From contig JAJYIR010000016.1 in NCBI GenBank assembly GCA_021789935.1, positions 1-56,555 on the forward strand: DNA of 56,555 nt, read 5' to 3'. The notes beneath the pieces are model-generated. The model searched no databases and was not told where the DNA came from. It saw only the letters and a list, made by a program, of their open reading frames with translations. This DNA is from Nitrospirota bacterium. Its GTDB lineage: Bacteria > Nitrospirota > Thermodesulfovibrionia > Thermodesulfovibrionales > JdFR-88. A program made the translations under genes and the position numbers. Of this stretch, positions 42,102-51,401 are shown piece after piece (within the stretch, counting starts at the first letter, position 1; every line of letters starts with the position of its first letter).

Positions 42102-42700
42102 GGTTTCCCGCCTGCGCGGGAATGACGAACAAGGAAAGACGCGGCAATGACGAAAAAGGAAAGACGCGGGAATGACGGACAAGAAAGACGGCAATGACAG
42201 ACAAAGAAAAGACGGGAATGACAAACATAAGGCGAATAAAAGACGTCATGCCCGAGCGCTTTAATCGGGCATCCACTTTGACGTTGCCCTTAAAGACGTC
42301 GCTCTTAACTTGGATTCCCGCCTGCGCGGGAATGACGAACAAGGAAAGACGCGGCAATGACGGACAAGGAAAGACGCGGCAATGACGGATAAAGAAAAGA
42401 CGGCAATGACGAAAAAGAAAAGACGGCAATGACGGACAAGGAAAAGACGGGAATGACAAAAAAGAAAAGACGGCAATGACGGACAAGAAAGACGGGAATG
42501 ACGAACATACGGCGAATAAAAGACGTCATGCCCGAACGCTTTAATCGGGCATCCACTTTGACGTTGCCCTTAACTTGGATTCCCGCCTGCGCGGGAATGA
42601 CGACAAAGGAAAGACGCGGCAATTACCGCCCAAAAAAGAGACGCCGGAATAACAACACAAAGAAAAGACAAGAATGACGGACATAAGGACCGAATAATCA
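42102..42700. repeat. Mosaic repeat array: tandem 22-25 bp units broken by palindromes
   Basis: About sixteen degenerate units starting GGSAATGACGRAC and ending AAAGAC or AAAGACGC run head to tail. They are interrupted by palindromes TTCCCGCCTGCGCGGGAA (about 42104, 42316 and 42580) and by two copies of CATGCCCG, short loop, CGGGCATCCACTTTGACG (about 42247-42285 and 42528-42564). A higher-order unit of about 280 bp is thus itself repeated. Open frames here are translations of the repeats and not genes. Confidence 0.88.
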
Positions 42701-42703
42701 GAT

Positions 42704-42738
42704 AAAAAAAGGGATCCGGAAAACCGGACCCCTTTTTT
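42704..42738 (-). terminator. Intrinsic terminator of the porin gene (bidirectional)
   Basis: On the minus strand GGGGTCCGG-TTTT-CCGGATCCC followed by seven T forms a strong hairpin 22 bp after the porin stop. The plus strand also ends in six T, so it could stop transcripts from either side. Confidence 0.9.
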
Positions 42739-42759
42739 GTGATTCAGTTGCTGCTTTTG

Positions 42760-44115
42760 TTAAAACGCCATCTCCAGGCCGTGCATGATGACCGTGGGGG
42801 TGGTGTCAGACGTTGCGTTCTGATCTTTGTAGAAGTCGCCTTCGGAAAGGACGCCGGCGTTGAAGAAGTAAGTCAGGTTCTTCGTAAGCTGATAGGTTGC
42901 ATTGAAGTCAACCTCGGTGCCAAGATTCTTGCTCGTACCAGCCGCAACCGAGTTCGCCCTGAGGTAATAACCATCAAGGGCGAGCTTGAGGGCTGCCAGC
43001 GGGTTGTAGTCAATACCCACGTTGTACACCTGGGTATTGGCTATGCCGGTGTGCTCCGAGCCTGTCGCGGTAGCCAGGGTGTACTCATACACCAGGGTGT
43101 AGCGCCTGTCGCTGGAGAGAAAGTTGATGAAGTTGTGGTTGTTCGCCCCCGGATTGGAGTCGCCGCTGCCGTCAGCAAACAGCGCCCTTATGTTAACGGG
43201 TGCAAGCTTGTAGTTAAGGTGCAGCCAGAGGCCGTAGCCGGAGGCATCCAGATTGTCGGCCAATTTGCCGAACTGGAAGTCTGCCTCAGCAGTGTAGCCT
43301 ATGCCGGAGATGTTGCCGGCGCCAAAGAGACCAAGATCCTGCAGGGACAAGGACTGGTCACCGGCAAAATCATTAGCAGCGCTGCTTTTTGCGACATTGA
43401 GGTATGTTCCGCCCGGATCGTTCACATAAGTGTAGTCCACTCCAAGCTCCTGGCCCGCAAACTCGCCGTTGGCCACGGCAACGTATGCATCGATGTCATG
43501 GTTGTCATTGCTGACGAGCTGAGACTGGTCGCTTGCCTTGACGGTAAGCACGGTTATATGCGTGCTGGGCGTCGGGTTGGTATATGCAACAACCGCGTCA
43601 TCGCCAAACTTTCTGTGGTCAAAGAAAAGCGGGGCCGGGCCCAGAGCCAAAGGCATATGGCCCACTTTGATGCCCGTAGGAACGCCGAGAAGACCGCTGC
43701 CGGCATAGTTTATCCATGCCTCCAGGATTCCCAGGCCGTTGGACTGTTTTCCATCGAAAGACGAGTACGGATTGGCTGCAGTACCCGGGTTGCCCCATTC
43801 GGAGACGTCATTTGAGCCGAGATTGGACTCCAGGTGTATCCTGCCCGAAACGGGGCCGGAAGCAGCGTCAACCGCAAGCCTTACTCTCTCGTCATAGTAG
43901 GCATCGTTCGCGTTCTTTACGGCGGCGCCTGCCTGAGTCAGATTGTCCTTGAACCATCCCCTCACCCTCAAGTCACCGCTGAGGGTAATGCTGGTGGTGC
44001 CCGCCGCCACTATCGCAGTAGTATCAGACGGGATCTCTGCGTGAATGGCGAAGGCCGTAGCCGCAAAACCTAAAACAAAAAGCAAGCCTATTATTAATGC
44101 TATGGACTTCTTCAA
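42760..44115 (-). CDS. Outer-membrane porin-like beta-barrel
   Basis: The start codon is TTG at 44115, supported by AGGAGG 7 bp upstream and by a clean signal peptide (KKSIALIIGLLFVLGFAATAFA). The 451-residue protein has alternating amphipathic strands (SGDLRVRGWFKDN, ERVRLAVDAASGPVSGRIHL) and ends MHGLEMAF, with the C-terminal Phe of outer-membrane barrels. It is probably a general or anion porin; no family name can be given with confidence. It is monocistronic with its own terminator. Confidence 0.82.
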   Translation of the reverse strand: MKKSIALIIGLLFVLGFAATAFAIHAEIPSDTTAIVAAGTTSITLSGDLRVRGWFKDNLTQAGAAVKNANDAYYDERVRLAVDAASGPVSGRIHLESNLGSNDVSEWGNPGTAANPYSSFDGKQSNGLGILEAWINYAGSGLLGVPTGIKVGHMPLALGPAPLFFDHRKFGDDAVVAYTNPTPSTHITVLTVKASDQSQLVSNDNHDIDAYVAVANGEFAGQELGVDYTYVNDPGGTYLNVAKSSAANDFAGDQSLSLQDLGLFGAGNISGIGYTAEADFQFGKLADNLDASGYGLWLHLNYKLAPVNIRALFADGSGDSNPGANNHNFINFLSSDRRYTLVYEYTLATATGSEHTGIANTQVYNVGIDYNPLAALKLALDGYYLRANSVAAGTSKNLGTEVDFNATYQLTKNLTYFFNAGVLSEGDFYKDQNATSDTTPTVIMHGLEMAF

Positions 44116-44749
44116 TTCCTAACCTCCTGTGTATTTACCGGGCTTATCGTTGCCCCCTCCGTCCGCCAAAGGCGGATTTTTTGTTTTTGTCCCCGTATCC
44201 GGGGTTCCTCCCCTAGTTCTCTGCCTGCCAGCATCACCTCCCCCGGGTCTCAATACTCTAAAAAATAAGTGTTAATTAAAACTCAGTTTCCTTCCCCCGG
44301 TCCTGAAATCGTGCATTTTTATATCAATTCCCAGCCTTTTTTGTCAAGATTTTTTTGGCCCGCCCCCCCCTTTGGACCGCTCTTCTTCAGGGAAGCTGAT
44401 GCAAAAAATTCCATCCCTTGCACCCGATGCCGCCAACCTCGGGCCCGTTCCCGTGTGCGCCCGGCGGCCTTCCTTGCTTCATCCGAATTTTACCTCCCGC
44501 GCCCGCATCAGTCACGATATACAGTAAACAAGCAAAAAAAAGGCCATAGGTCTAAAAAACGTGTTTTCCCTTTTTTTATAAGGACTTTTAACGGACAGCC
44601 AACTTATATGGCTGCCAGGCGGTGTGTGTTTTTCGCCTCGGCCTGTTGTAAAAACAGGTCATGGGCGCGGAGAAAGGCCCTCCTTCCTTTGACGTCATTC
44701 CCGAGGTCTTAATCGGAAATCCATTTTAAGAGTAATTTGAAGCCGGTCC
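44116..44749. other. Intergenic region upstream of the porin gene
   Basis: These 634 bp hold no gene I can support. A hairpin TCCGCC-AAA-GGCGGA followed by six T lies at about 44162-44182 on the plus strand; in the porin transcript it would be a 5' leader hairpin. At about 44694-44730, CATTCCCGAGG, TTAATCGGAAATCCATTTT, is a degraded copy of the palindromic repeat seen near 41.7 kb, just after the efflux pump gene. Confidence 0.5.
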
Positions 44750-47700
44750 CTAGCGCCGCTTCCCGAAAAGCCCTCTTTCCTTCCACAGCATATAGATGGA
44801 GGGATAGATTATAAGCTCGAGCAAAGTGGAAGTGAGGACGCCGCCCACCATGGGGGCGGCAATCCTCTTCATAACATCGGAGCCCGCGCCATGGGAAAAC
44901 ATCACCGGGATGAGCCCAGCCAGAATGACGCTCACGGTCATTATCTTGGGGCGTATCCTCTTGACGGCGCCTTCCATGACCGCGTTTTTAAGGCCGGCTT
45001 TCCCGTGCAGCCGGCCCTCCCTTTTCCATTTCTCGAAGGCCAGGTCCAGATAAAGCAGCATCACCACCCCGGTTTCGGCGTCAAGCCCGGCCAGGGCGAT
45101 CAGGCCCACCCATACGGCGGTGCTCATGTTGTAGTGCAGAATGTACAGAAACCAGAATGAGCCCACAAGGGAAAAGGGCACGGCCAGAAGGACGATGAGC
45201 GATTTGGTGACTGATTTTGTGTTCATATATATAAGGAAAAAGATTATAAGGATTGTAAAGGGGATGACCAGTTTCAGCCTTTTTGCCGTCTGCTCCATGT
45301 ACTGGTACTCTCCGCTCCACTCTATGTGGTAGCCGGGAGGTATGCTGAGCGTCTTAAGCCTGCCCTGAAGATCCTTTACGAACCCGCCGATGTTGCCGCC
45401 CGAATAGTCTATGTAAACATAGGAGGCCGGGAAGCCTTCCTCGCTTTTTATCATCGTGGGGCCTTTTACGAACTTTATGTCCGCAAGCTGCCCAAGGGGC
45501 ACCTGCGCGATTGCCGGACGGGCGGAGTACCCATAAATGGGGGCCTGGCCGGGGACCTGGTAATCAGGGCCCGCCCCGGGAGTTGAGGCGCCCCCGTCTC
45601 CCGGAAACGCCGTTCCGGGAGCAGAGGCCCCTTCGGGCCCAAGCGGCATGGCAACGGGCACAAGCGTCTGCCTTATCTTGCCGACGCTGTCCCTCAGCTC
45701 GCGCTTATATCTTACGTCTACCGGGTAACGTTCCCGCCCCTCCACGGCCGTAGTCAGATCCACCCCGCCTATGGCGGACTGTATGATGTTCTGCACGTCC
45801 TCAACAGAAAGCCCGTACCTTGCGGCCTCCGCCCTGTTCACGGTTATGTCTAAAAAATAGCCCGTTGCCGCCCTCTCCGCATACACGCTTCTCAGACCGG
45901 GGGCGCCCTTCAGCCGGTCCTGTATCTGCTGCCCTATGGAGTCTATGACGTTTAAGTCCGGGCCCAGTATCTTTATTCCCAGGGGCGTCCTTATGCCGGT
46001 GGCCAGCATGTCTATACGGGCCTTTATGGGCATGGTGAAGTCATTCGATACCCCCGGTATCTGTAGCCGCGCGTTCATCTGGTCCTCGAGCTTCCGTACC
46101 GTCATGCCCTTTGGCCACTGGGCTTCCGGTTTCAGGTTTACCACGGTCTCGAACATCTCCAGCGGGGCCGGGTCTGTCGCCGTGTCTGCCCTGCCTGCCT
46201 TGCCAAAGACGCTGGCCACCTCCGGGAACCGCTTCAGCATCCTGTCTTGCAGCTGGAGCAGCCTGGAGGAGGTGCCAACCGACGCCCCGGGAAGAGTGAC
46301 CGGCATATAAAGGATGGTCCCCTCGTAAAGCGGCGGCATGAACTCCGAGCCCAGTTTTTCATAGGGGATGACCGTAAGCGCAAGGACGAACACCGCGGCC
46401 AGGATGACCAGTTTTTTGTGCCCCAATGCGACGTTTGCCACCGGCTCATAGACCCTGTGCAGAAAGCGGCTCACCGGGTTTTTGTACTCCGGCCTTACCT
46501 TCCCCCTTATGAAAAGGCCCATAAGCACGGGGGTAAGCGTTATGGCTATGAAGGAAGAAAAAAGCATCGCGAATGTCTTTGTATAGGCCAGGGGCTTAAA
46601 CAGCCTGCCCGCCTGCTGCTGCAGGGCAAAGACCGGCAGAAAGCCCGCGGTTATGACCAGCAGGGAGAAAAAAAGCGAAGGGCCAACCTCCTTGGCGGCC
46701 TCTATTATGACCTCCGCCCGGCCCTCTGCATGCTCGTTGCCCAGGCGTGCGGCCTCCCACTCCTCGATCTTCTTGTGCGCGTTCTCCACCATTATGATGG
46801 AGGCGTCCACCATCGCCCCTATCGCTATGGCTATGCCGCTAAGGCTCATGATATTCGACGTGACGCCAAGGTAATACATGCAAATGAACGCCATCAGTAT
46901 GGCTATGGGAAGCGTAAGGATCACAACCAGGGCGCTTGGCAGATGAAAAAGGAAAACAAGGCAGACCAGGCCCACCGCAATCGACAGCTTTATTATCTCG
47001 TTTCTGAGAGTGCCCACCGAGCGCTTGATGAGGTCCGACCTGTCATAAGTGGTCACTATCCTTACGCCTTTGGGCAGGCTTGGGGCGATATCGGTTTTTA
47101 TCTTCTGCTTTACCCGGCTTATTACTTTGGCCACGTTTTCCCCGAACCTGACCACAACGATGCCGCCGGCCACCTCGCCCTTGCCGTTCAGGTCCGCAAG
47201 GCCGCGCCTTATCTCCGGGCCAAGCTCCACCCTTGCCACATCCTTCAGGTAAACGGGGGTGCCGTCCCCGCTGGCGCCCACCGGGATGTAGCGGAGGTCA
47301 TCAAGGTCTTTTATATACCCCCGGCCCCGCACCATGTATTCGCGCCCCGAGAGGTCAAGCACTCTGCCCTCCACGTCCAGGTTGCTCTTCCTTACGGCCG
47401 AAAGCACACTTGTCATCGGGATGTTGTAGGCCAGGAGCTTGACGGGGTCCACATTTATCTGGTACTGCTTCACGAACCCGCCGACACTCGCCACTTCGGC
47501 CACGCCGGGGACGCTCTCCAGGGCAAGCTTCACGTTCCAGTCCTGCATGGAGCGCAGCTGGGAGAGGTCGTGGCGTCCGGTGTCGTCCACCAGTGCGTAT
47601 TCGAACCCCCAGCCCACGCCGGTTGCGTCGGGGCCGAGCTCCGGGCTCACTCCGGCGGGGAGTTTTGATTTCACGGACTGCAGGTATTCGAGCACCCGGC

Positions 47701-48022
47701 TCCTCGCCCAGTAGATGTCCGTGCCCCCCTTGAAGATAACGTAGACGAAAGAGGTGCCCAGGAAGGAAAACCCCCGCACCGCCTGCACGCGGGGGGCCGC
47801 AAGGAGAGTGGAGGTTATGGGATAGGTGACCTGGTCCTCCACCAGGTCCGGACTCCTGCCCGTCCATTTCGTATAGACGATCACCTGGGTGTCGCTTAAA
47901 TCCGGAAGGGCATCCAGAGGGGTGTTCCTGAGAGAAAGTATCCCCCAGGCGATGAGGAAGGTAAACAGAATAAAGACGATCAGCCTGTTTCTGGCGCTAA
48001 ACTCTATTATCCTGCGGATCAC
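44750..48022 (-). CDS. cusA: Heavy-metal RND efflux pump, CusA-like (Cu(I)/Ag(I))
   Basis: The 1090-residue inner-membrane pump has 12 helices and two large periplasmic loops. All three methionines of the CusA copper/silver site appear in their usual settings: ILYMPVTLPG, PLEMFETVV and RIDMLATG, which favours Cu(I)/Ag(I) over Zn/Co/Ni. The proton relay segment GAMVDASIIMVENAHKKIEEW is present. Odd is a Pro/Gly/Ala-rich insertion of about 40 residues between LVPVAMPL and QVPLGQLADI in the second loop. It is the last gene of fixH-like, cusC, cusB, cusA. Confidence 0.93.
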   Translation of the reverse strand: MIRRIIEFSARNRLIVFILFTFLIAWGILSLRNTPLDALPDLSDTQVIVYTKWTGRSPDLVEDQVTYPITSTLLAAPRVQAVRGFSFLGTSFVYVIFKGGTDIYWARSRVLEYLQSVKSKLPAGVSPELGPDATGVGWGFEYALVDDTGRHDLSQLRSMQDWNVKLALESVPGVAEVASVGGFVKQYQINVDPVKLLAYNIPMTSVLSAVRKSNLDVEGRVLDLSGREYMVRGRGYIKDLDDLRYIPVGASGDGTPVYLKDVARVELGPEIRRGLADLNGKGEVAGGIVVVRFGENVAKVISRVKQKIKTDIAPSLPKGVRIVTTYDRSDLIKRSVGTLRNEIIKLSIAVGLVCLVFLFHLPSALVVILTLPIAILMAFICMYYLGVTSNIMSLSGIAIAIGAMVDASIIMVENAHKKIEEWEAARLGNEHAEGRAEVIIEAAKEVGPSLFFSLLVITAGFLPVFALQQQAGRLFKPLAYTKTFAMLFSSFIAITLTPVLMGLFIRGKVRPEYKNPVSRFLHRVYEPVANVALGHKKLVILAAVFVLALTVIPYEKLGSEFMPPLYEGTILYMPVTLPGASVGTSSRLLQLQDRMLKRFPEVASVFGKAGRADTATDPAPLEMFETVVNLKPEAQWPKGMTVRKLEDQMNARLQIPGVSNDFTMPIKARIDMLATGIRTPLGIKILGPDLNVIDSIGQQIQDRLKGAPGLRSVYAERAATGYFLDITVNRAEAARYGLSVEDVQNIIQSAIGGVDLTTAVEGRERYPVDVRYKRELRDSVGKIRQTLVPVAMPLGPEGASAPGTAFPGDGGASTPGAGPDYQVPGQAPIYGYSARPAIAQVPLGQLADIKFVKGPTMIKSEEGFPASYVYIDYSGGNIGGFVKDLQGRLKTLSIPPGYHIEWSGEYQYMEQTAKRLKLVIPFTILIIFFLIYMNTKSVTKSLIVLLAVPFSLVGSFWFLYILHYNMSTAVWVGLIALAGLDAETGVVMLLYLDLAFEKWKREGRLHGKAGLKNAVMEGAVKRIRPKIMTVSVILAGLIPVMFSHGAGSDVMKRIAAPMVGGVLTSTLLELIIYPSIYMLWKERGLFGKRR

Positions 48023-48098
48023 TGAGCCCTAACCGCCTCGTTAAAAACTCCGTGAAAGAGCGCGAGGCTTAGTGTTTTTGTTTTCGCATCATTCCCGC

Positions 48099-49334
48099 TC
48101 ATTTCGTCACTCCCTCCAGCCTGGACTCCGAGTCTATAAGGAAGGTGCCCTCAGACGCCACCCTGTCGCCGGGCTTCAGCCCCTTAAGCACCTCCACCAG
48201 GGTATCGGTACTTACCCCCGTGGTTATCTCCCTTGGCTCAAAGTTGCCGTTACCCGTGTCCACGTAAACCAGCCGCCTCATCCCGGTGTCTATAACGGCG
48301 CTTGCGGGAATGACGAGCCTTCTGCCCAGGCTGCAGTTAATGAGCACGTCCGAATACATCTGGGGCTTAAGTTTCATCCCTGGGTTGGGAATGGAAAACC
48401 TTACCTTCTCCGTCCTGGTCTGCCCGGACATGGCCGGATAAACATAATCTATCCTGGCCCTGAAGACCTTTCCGGGGAACGCCACAAGCGTTATGTCCGC
48501 CCACTGCCCGGTGCCTACCAGGGAAATGTCGTCCTCATAGATGTCGGCCAGTATCCATACCCTTGAAAGATCGGCCACATCAAACAGGGGCTGCCCCGGC
48601 GCGGCCTCCATTCCGGCAACCGCGTCTTTCTCCACTACGTAGCCGCTTACCGGGCTGTATATGGTCAGGTCCTTAATGGGCCTGCCCGTGGCTTCTATCC
48701 GCTTTATCTCGCCCTCCGGGATGTCATAGAGTTTCAACCTCTGCCTGGCGGCCGCCACCATTGAGCCCGCGTCCCCGGCCAGCATATGGCCGATGCCCCC
48801 GGCGCCGCCCGCCGTGCCGGCTTCGCTGCCCGCTTTGTCCCATTTGAGCACGTTCAGATATTCCTGCTGCGTGGCGTACAGCTCCGGACTGTAAATTTCC
48901 GCCAGGGGCTGCCCCTTCCTTACGTACATGCCCGTGTAGTCCACATATAGTTTTTCTATCCAGCCCGCAACCTTCGTGTTCACGGTGGCCAGGCGGGTCT
49001 CGTCATAGGCGACCACGCCCACCGTGCGGACCGTCTTTTGCATGGATTCTATCTTCGCCGCGGTTGTCTTTACATTGATAAGCTGCCGCTTTGCGCGGGA
49101 TATATGCACCGACGGGGCCTCGCCGCCCCCCCAGCCTGAATCATCCCCCCAGCCGCCGGAATTTGAGTTTGATTTTGCCGAAGCGGAGGTATTTTGCACG
49201 GCTGGTGCGGCTTTCCGAGGACCGGCAGATTTGAAAAATCCAAGTGCGTAGGCGGCTGCCGCCAGCGCCGCCAGAAATAAAACAAAAGCCGCCATAAAAA
49301 TAAAATTTATCCTGTTCCTGTCCTTGTTTCCCAT
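48099..49334 (-). CDS. cusB: Periplasmic adaptor of the metal efflux pump, CusB-like
   Basis: The 411-residue membrane-fusion protein has an N-terminal helix (FIFMAAFVLFLAALAAAAYALG), a Gly/Ser/Asn-rich spacer, then beta-barrel and lipoyl halves (VAGWIEKLYVDYTGMYVRKGQPL and TIYSPVSGYVVEKDAVAGM). Many CusB-type adaptors carry an N-terminal metal-binding module; here the spacer is short and has no Cys/Met cluster. It starts 24 bp after the outer-membrane factor gene and ends 76 bp before cusA. Confidence 0.92.
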   Translation of the reverse strand: MGNKDRNRINFIFMAAFVLFLAALAAAAYALGFFKSAGPRKAAPAVQNTSASAKSNSNSGGWGDDSGWGGGEAPSVHISRAKRQLINVKTTAAKIESMQKTVRTVGVVAYDETRLATVNTKVAGWIEKLYVDYTGMYVRKGQPLAEIYSPELYATQQEYLNVLKWDKAGSEAGTAGGAGGIGHMLAGDAGSMVAAARQRLKLYDIPEGEIKRIEATGRPIKDLTIYSPVSGYVVEKDAVAGMEAAPGQPLFDVADLSRVWILADIYEDDISLVGTGQWADITLVAFPGKVFRARIDYVYPAMSGQTRTEKVRFSIPNPGMKLKPQMYSDVLINCSLGRRLVIPASAVIDTGMRRLVYVDTGNGNFEPREITTGVSTDTLVEVLKGLKPGDRVASEGTFLIDSESRLEGVTK

Positions 49335-49358
49335 ATCATGTCCCCTTTACTGCCGCCT

Positions 49359-50714
49359 TTAATGGTCCTCCGTTATGTAAGGGGTCCTCCCCGTTATGGC
49401 CTCAATCCCGGCTATGGCCTTTTGCCTTTTCGTAAACTGCTGCCAGTAGTCAAATTCGTAATTAAGAAGGGACTTCAGCCTGTCTATGGCGGTCAGCGCG
49501 GGGACATTGCCCGCAACATAGCCCGCAAGGGCCGCCTCGAAATCCTGATACGTCTTTGGGATGAGCCCCTTTCTGTATAAATCCATCAGATTGCCGGCCG
49601 ACTGCGCGACAGAGTAAAAACCCTCCACATCGGAAGAAAGCGAAAGCTTCCTGGCCTCAAGGTCCGCCTGCGCCTTTTCAAGAAGCGCCTTTGCCTCCAT
49701 CACGCCCTGCCTCTGCTTTGTTTTGTAGTAAAGGGGCACGTTTACCGCGGTCACAAGGCTCCAGTCATCCATGTATGCCCCGGCCTTCTTGTCCACCGCG
49801 CCAGTGACTGTGAAATCCGGATAATACTGCTTTTTGGCAAGCCTTACCCCGGCCCCGGCTTCCTCTATAAGCCTCTGCCCGGCTCTTATTTGCGGGCTGT
49901 TGCTTATGGCCGCCCCCACAAGAGGGGCCGCAGCGGAGGCATTAAGCAGATAACCGGTCTCAACCGGCCTGCCAAGCCTGCTTCCGGACGGCCTTCCAAG
50001 AACGGATATCAGCTCCGCATCGGCGGCGGTTATCTTCTGCCTTATCTCTTCCTTCTTCTCAAGAAGGGTGTATTTCTCCGTCTGGGCAAGTATCACTTCC
50101 TCCTGCGGGGCCAGCCCGGAGGAGTAGCGGGCCAGGGCCGCTTTCTCCATCTGGGTAAAAAGATCAAACCTCTGCCCTATGATATCCAGGTCCTTGTAAT
50201 AAAGCAGAAGGTCATAGTACAGGTCCTTCACCTGCCTGGCCACCCTGAGCCTCAAATCTTCGTATGATTCCCCCATGGACCGCGCGTCATCCTCCGCGAT
50301 CTCGCCCTTCAGCCGCAGTTTCCCCGGATAAGGGAACTTCTGCGAGGCCGCAAACATCCACTGGGCCATCTGCCTTTCCCCCCAGGAATACCTGTCCCAG
50401 CCCTCGTTCTGGTAGCCAAAAGAAAACACGGGGTCCGGAAGGCTCCTTGCCTGCGGCACCTTGTGCTCACGCGCTGAAACCAGAAAACCGTAAGCCGCAA
50501 GCTGCGGGTTCCTGGCAAGGGCCTCATTTATAAGCCCATCAAGAACAAGTGGAGGGGAAGCGGCCCGCTTTTGAAAGGTAACAATCGTCTTCACGGGCGT
50601 CTTCACGGGCGTGGCATTAGCGGCCGTGGCAGTCCCGGGCGCCGTGGAAAAAACCACGGCGGACAAGACCAGCAGAGGCCCGAAAATTTTTATGCACGCA
50701 CCCTTATTGGGCAT
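49359..50714 (-). CDS. cusC: TolC-family outer-membrane factor, CusC-like
   Basis: The 451-residue protein has an N-terminal signal and two long helical repeats typical of TolC factors (LVLDGLINEALARNPQLAAYGF and the later PLVGAAISNSPQIRAGQRLI). It should form the trimeric channel through the outer membrane that meets CusB/CusA. The 16-bp gap to the preceding fixH-like gene and the 24-bp gap to cusB indicate one transcript. Confidence 0.9.
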   Translation of the reverse strand: MPNKGACIKIFGPLLVLSAVVFSTAPGTATAANATPVKTPVKTIVTFQKRAASPPLVLDGLINEALARNPQLAAYGFLVSAREHKVPQARSLPDPVFSFGYQNEGWDRYSWGERQMAQWMFAASQKFPYPGKLRLKGEIAEDDARSMGESYEDLRLRVARQVKDLYYDLLLYYKDLDIIGQRFDLFTQMEKAALARYSSGLAPQEEVILAQTEKYTLLEKKEEIRQKITAADAELISVLGRPSGSRLGRPVETGYLLNASAAAPLVGAAISNSPQIRAGQRLIEEAGAGVRLAKKQYYPDFTVTGAVDKKAGAYMDDWSLVTAVNVPLYYKTKQRQGVMEAKALLEKAQADLEARKLSLSSDVEGFYSVAQSAGNLMDLYRKGLIPKTYQDFEAALAGYVAGNVPALTAIDRLKSLLNYEFDYWQQFTKRQKAIAGIEAITGRTPYITEDH

Positions 50715-50730
50715 AGATTAATGTCAAACT

Positions 50731-51132
50731 TTACTCGGCATTAATGCCAAATTTCCAGGGGGGCAGGAGCTTGCCTGCGCGCTTCACTTTCACCATAACG
50801 TGCCATCCGCCGGAGGCCTCCAGGTTCATGACCGCGCGGTACTCGCTGCCCGAACGCACCGCGTCGGCAAACCCCTTCATAAGCGGCATGGTCCCCATCG
50901 CGGGCATCATCCAGTATACCCGCACCAGGGCATTGGTGACAGGTTTGCCGGTCCGGTCAAATAAACGGACCCTGACCGTGTTGTTCCCCGCAGCCGGGGT
51001 TTTGTCCATAATCACGCTCACTTTAAGGTCTCCAGCCTTACCATTCACATGAAGGCCGCTCGCGTAAGCCATCCCGGCCATCAGCAATATGGCAGAAATA
51101 ACAAGCGCTGCTCTTGAAAGGTTCCTCTTCAT
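50731..51132 (-). CDS. FixH-like exported protein, first gene of the efflux operon
   Basis: The 133-residue protein has a signal peptide (LVISAILLMAGMAYA) and one Ig-like beta domain with VTNALVRVYWMMPAMGTMPLM and GGWHVMVKV. This is the FixH/YtkA-like fold, which in several metal-resistance loci binds copper. The Met-rich loop MMPAMGTMPLM suits Cu(I) binding. It probably delivers metal to the pump or buffers it in the periplasm (inference). Confidence 0.8.
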   Translation of the reverse strand: MKRNLSRAALVISAILLMAGMAYASGLHVNGKAGDLKVSVIMDKTPAAGNNTVRVRLFDRTGKPVTNALVRVYWMMPAMGTMPLMKGFADAVRSGSEYRAVMNLEASGGWHVMVKVKRAGKLLPPWKFGINAE

Positions 51133-51401
51133 GTTTCAAGCCTCCTTTATCTCTTGATAATAAGGTTTCAGGCCTGCAAAAAACCGCACGCTGCCAAAGA
51201 CCAGAAATTTTATCATGTTGCCTCCCATAAAAGCTTTCTTGGAATTAGGATACATCCCTAATATTAAGAAGTTATGAAAATCACAGTACGGCGGATGGCG
51301 GATAATCACTATCTTTTCTTGCCTGCTCATATTCTTGGTCTGTTTTTCTCTTATGATTGCGCCAAAACCGGCCTCCGGGGAAATGTTAAAATCAAGGATT
51401 G

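Noticed and set aside
42194-42622. Several open frames of 60-160 codons on both strands
   Set aside because: They are translations of the repeat array (e.g. the VIPAQAGIQ string). They lack ribosome-binding sites and resemble no protein.
42102-42700. CRISPR array
   Set aside because: The units are 22-25 bp, degenerate and contiguous, with no unique spacers between them and no cas genes nearby. It is a tandem repeat.
46247-47668. 473-codon open frame antisense to cusA
   Set aside because: It is a shadow of the GC-rich cusA gene in the opposite frame, rich in His/Arg/Pro with no domain. The same applies to long antisense frames in smc (3576-4262), gyrA (27793-28416) and pilY1 (34112-35962).
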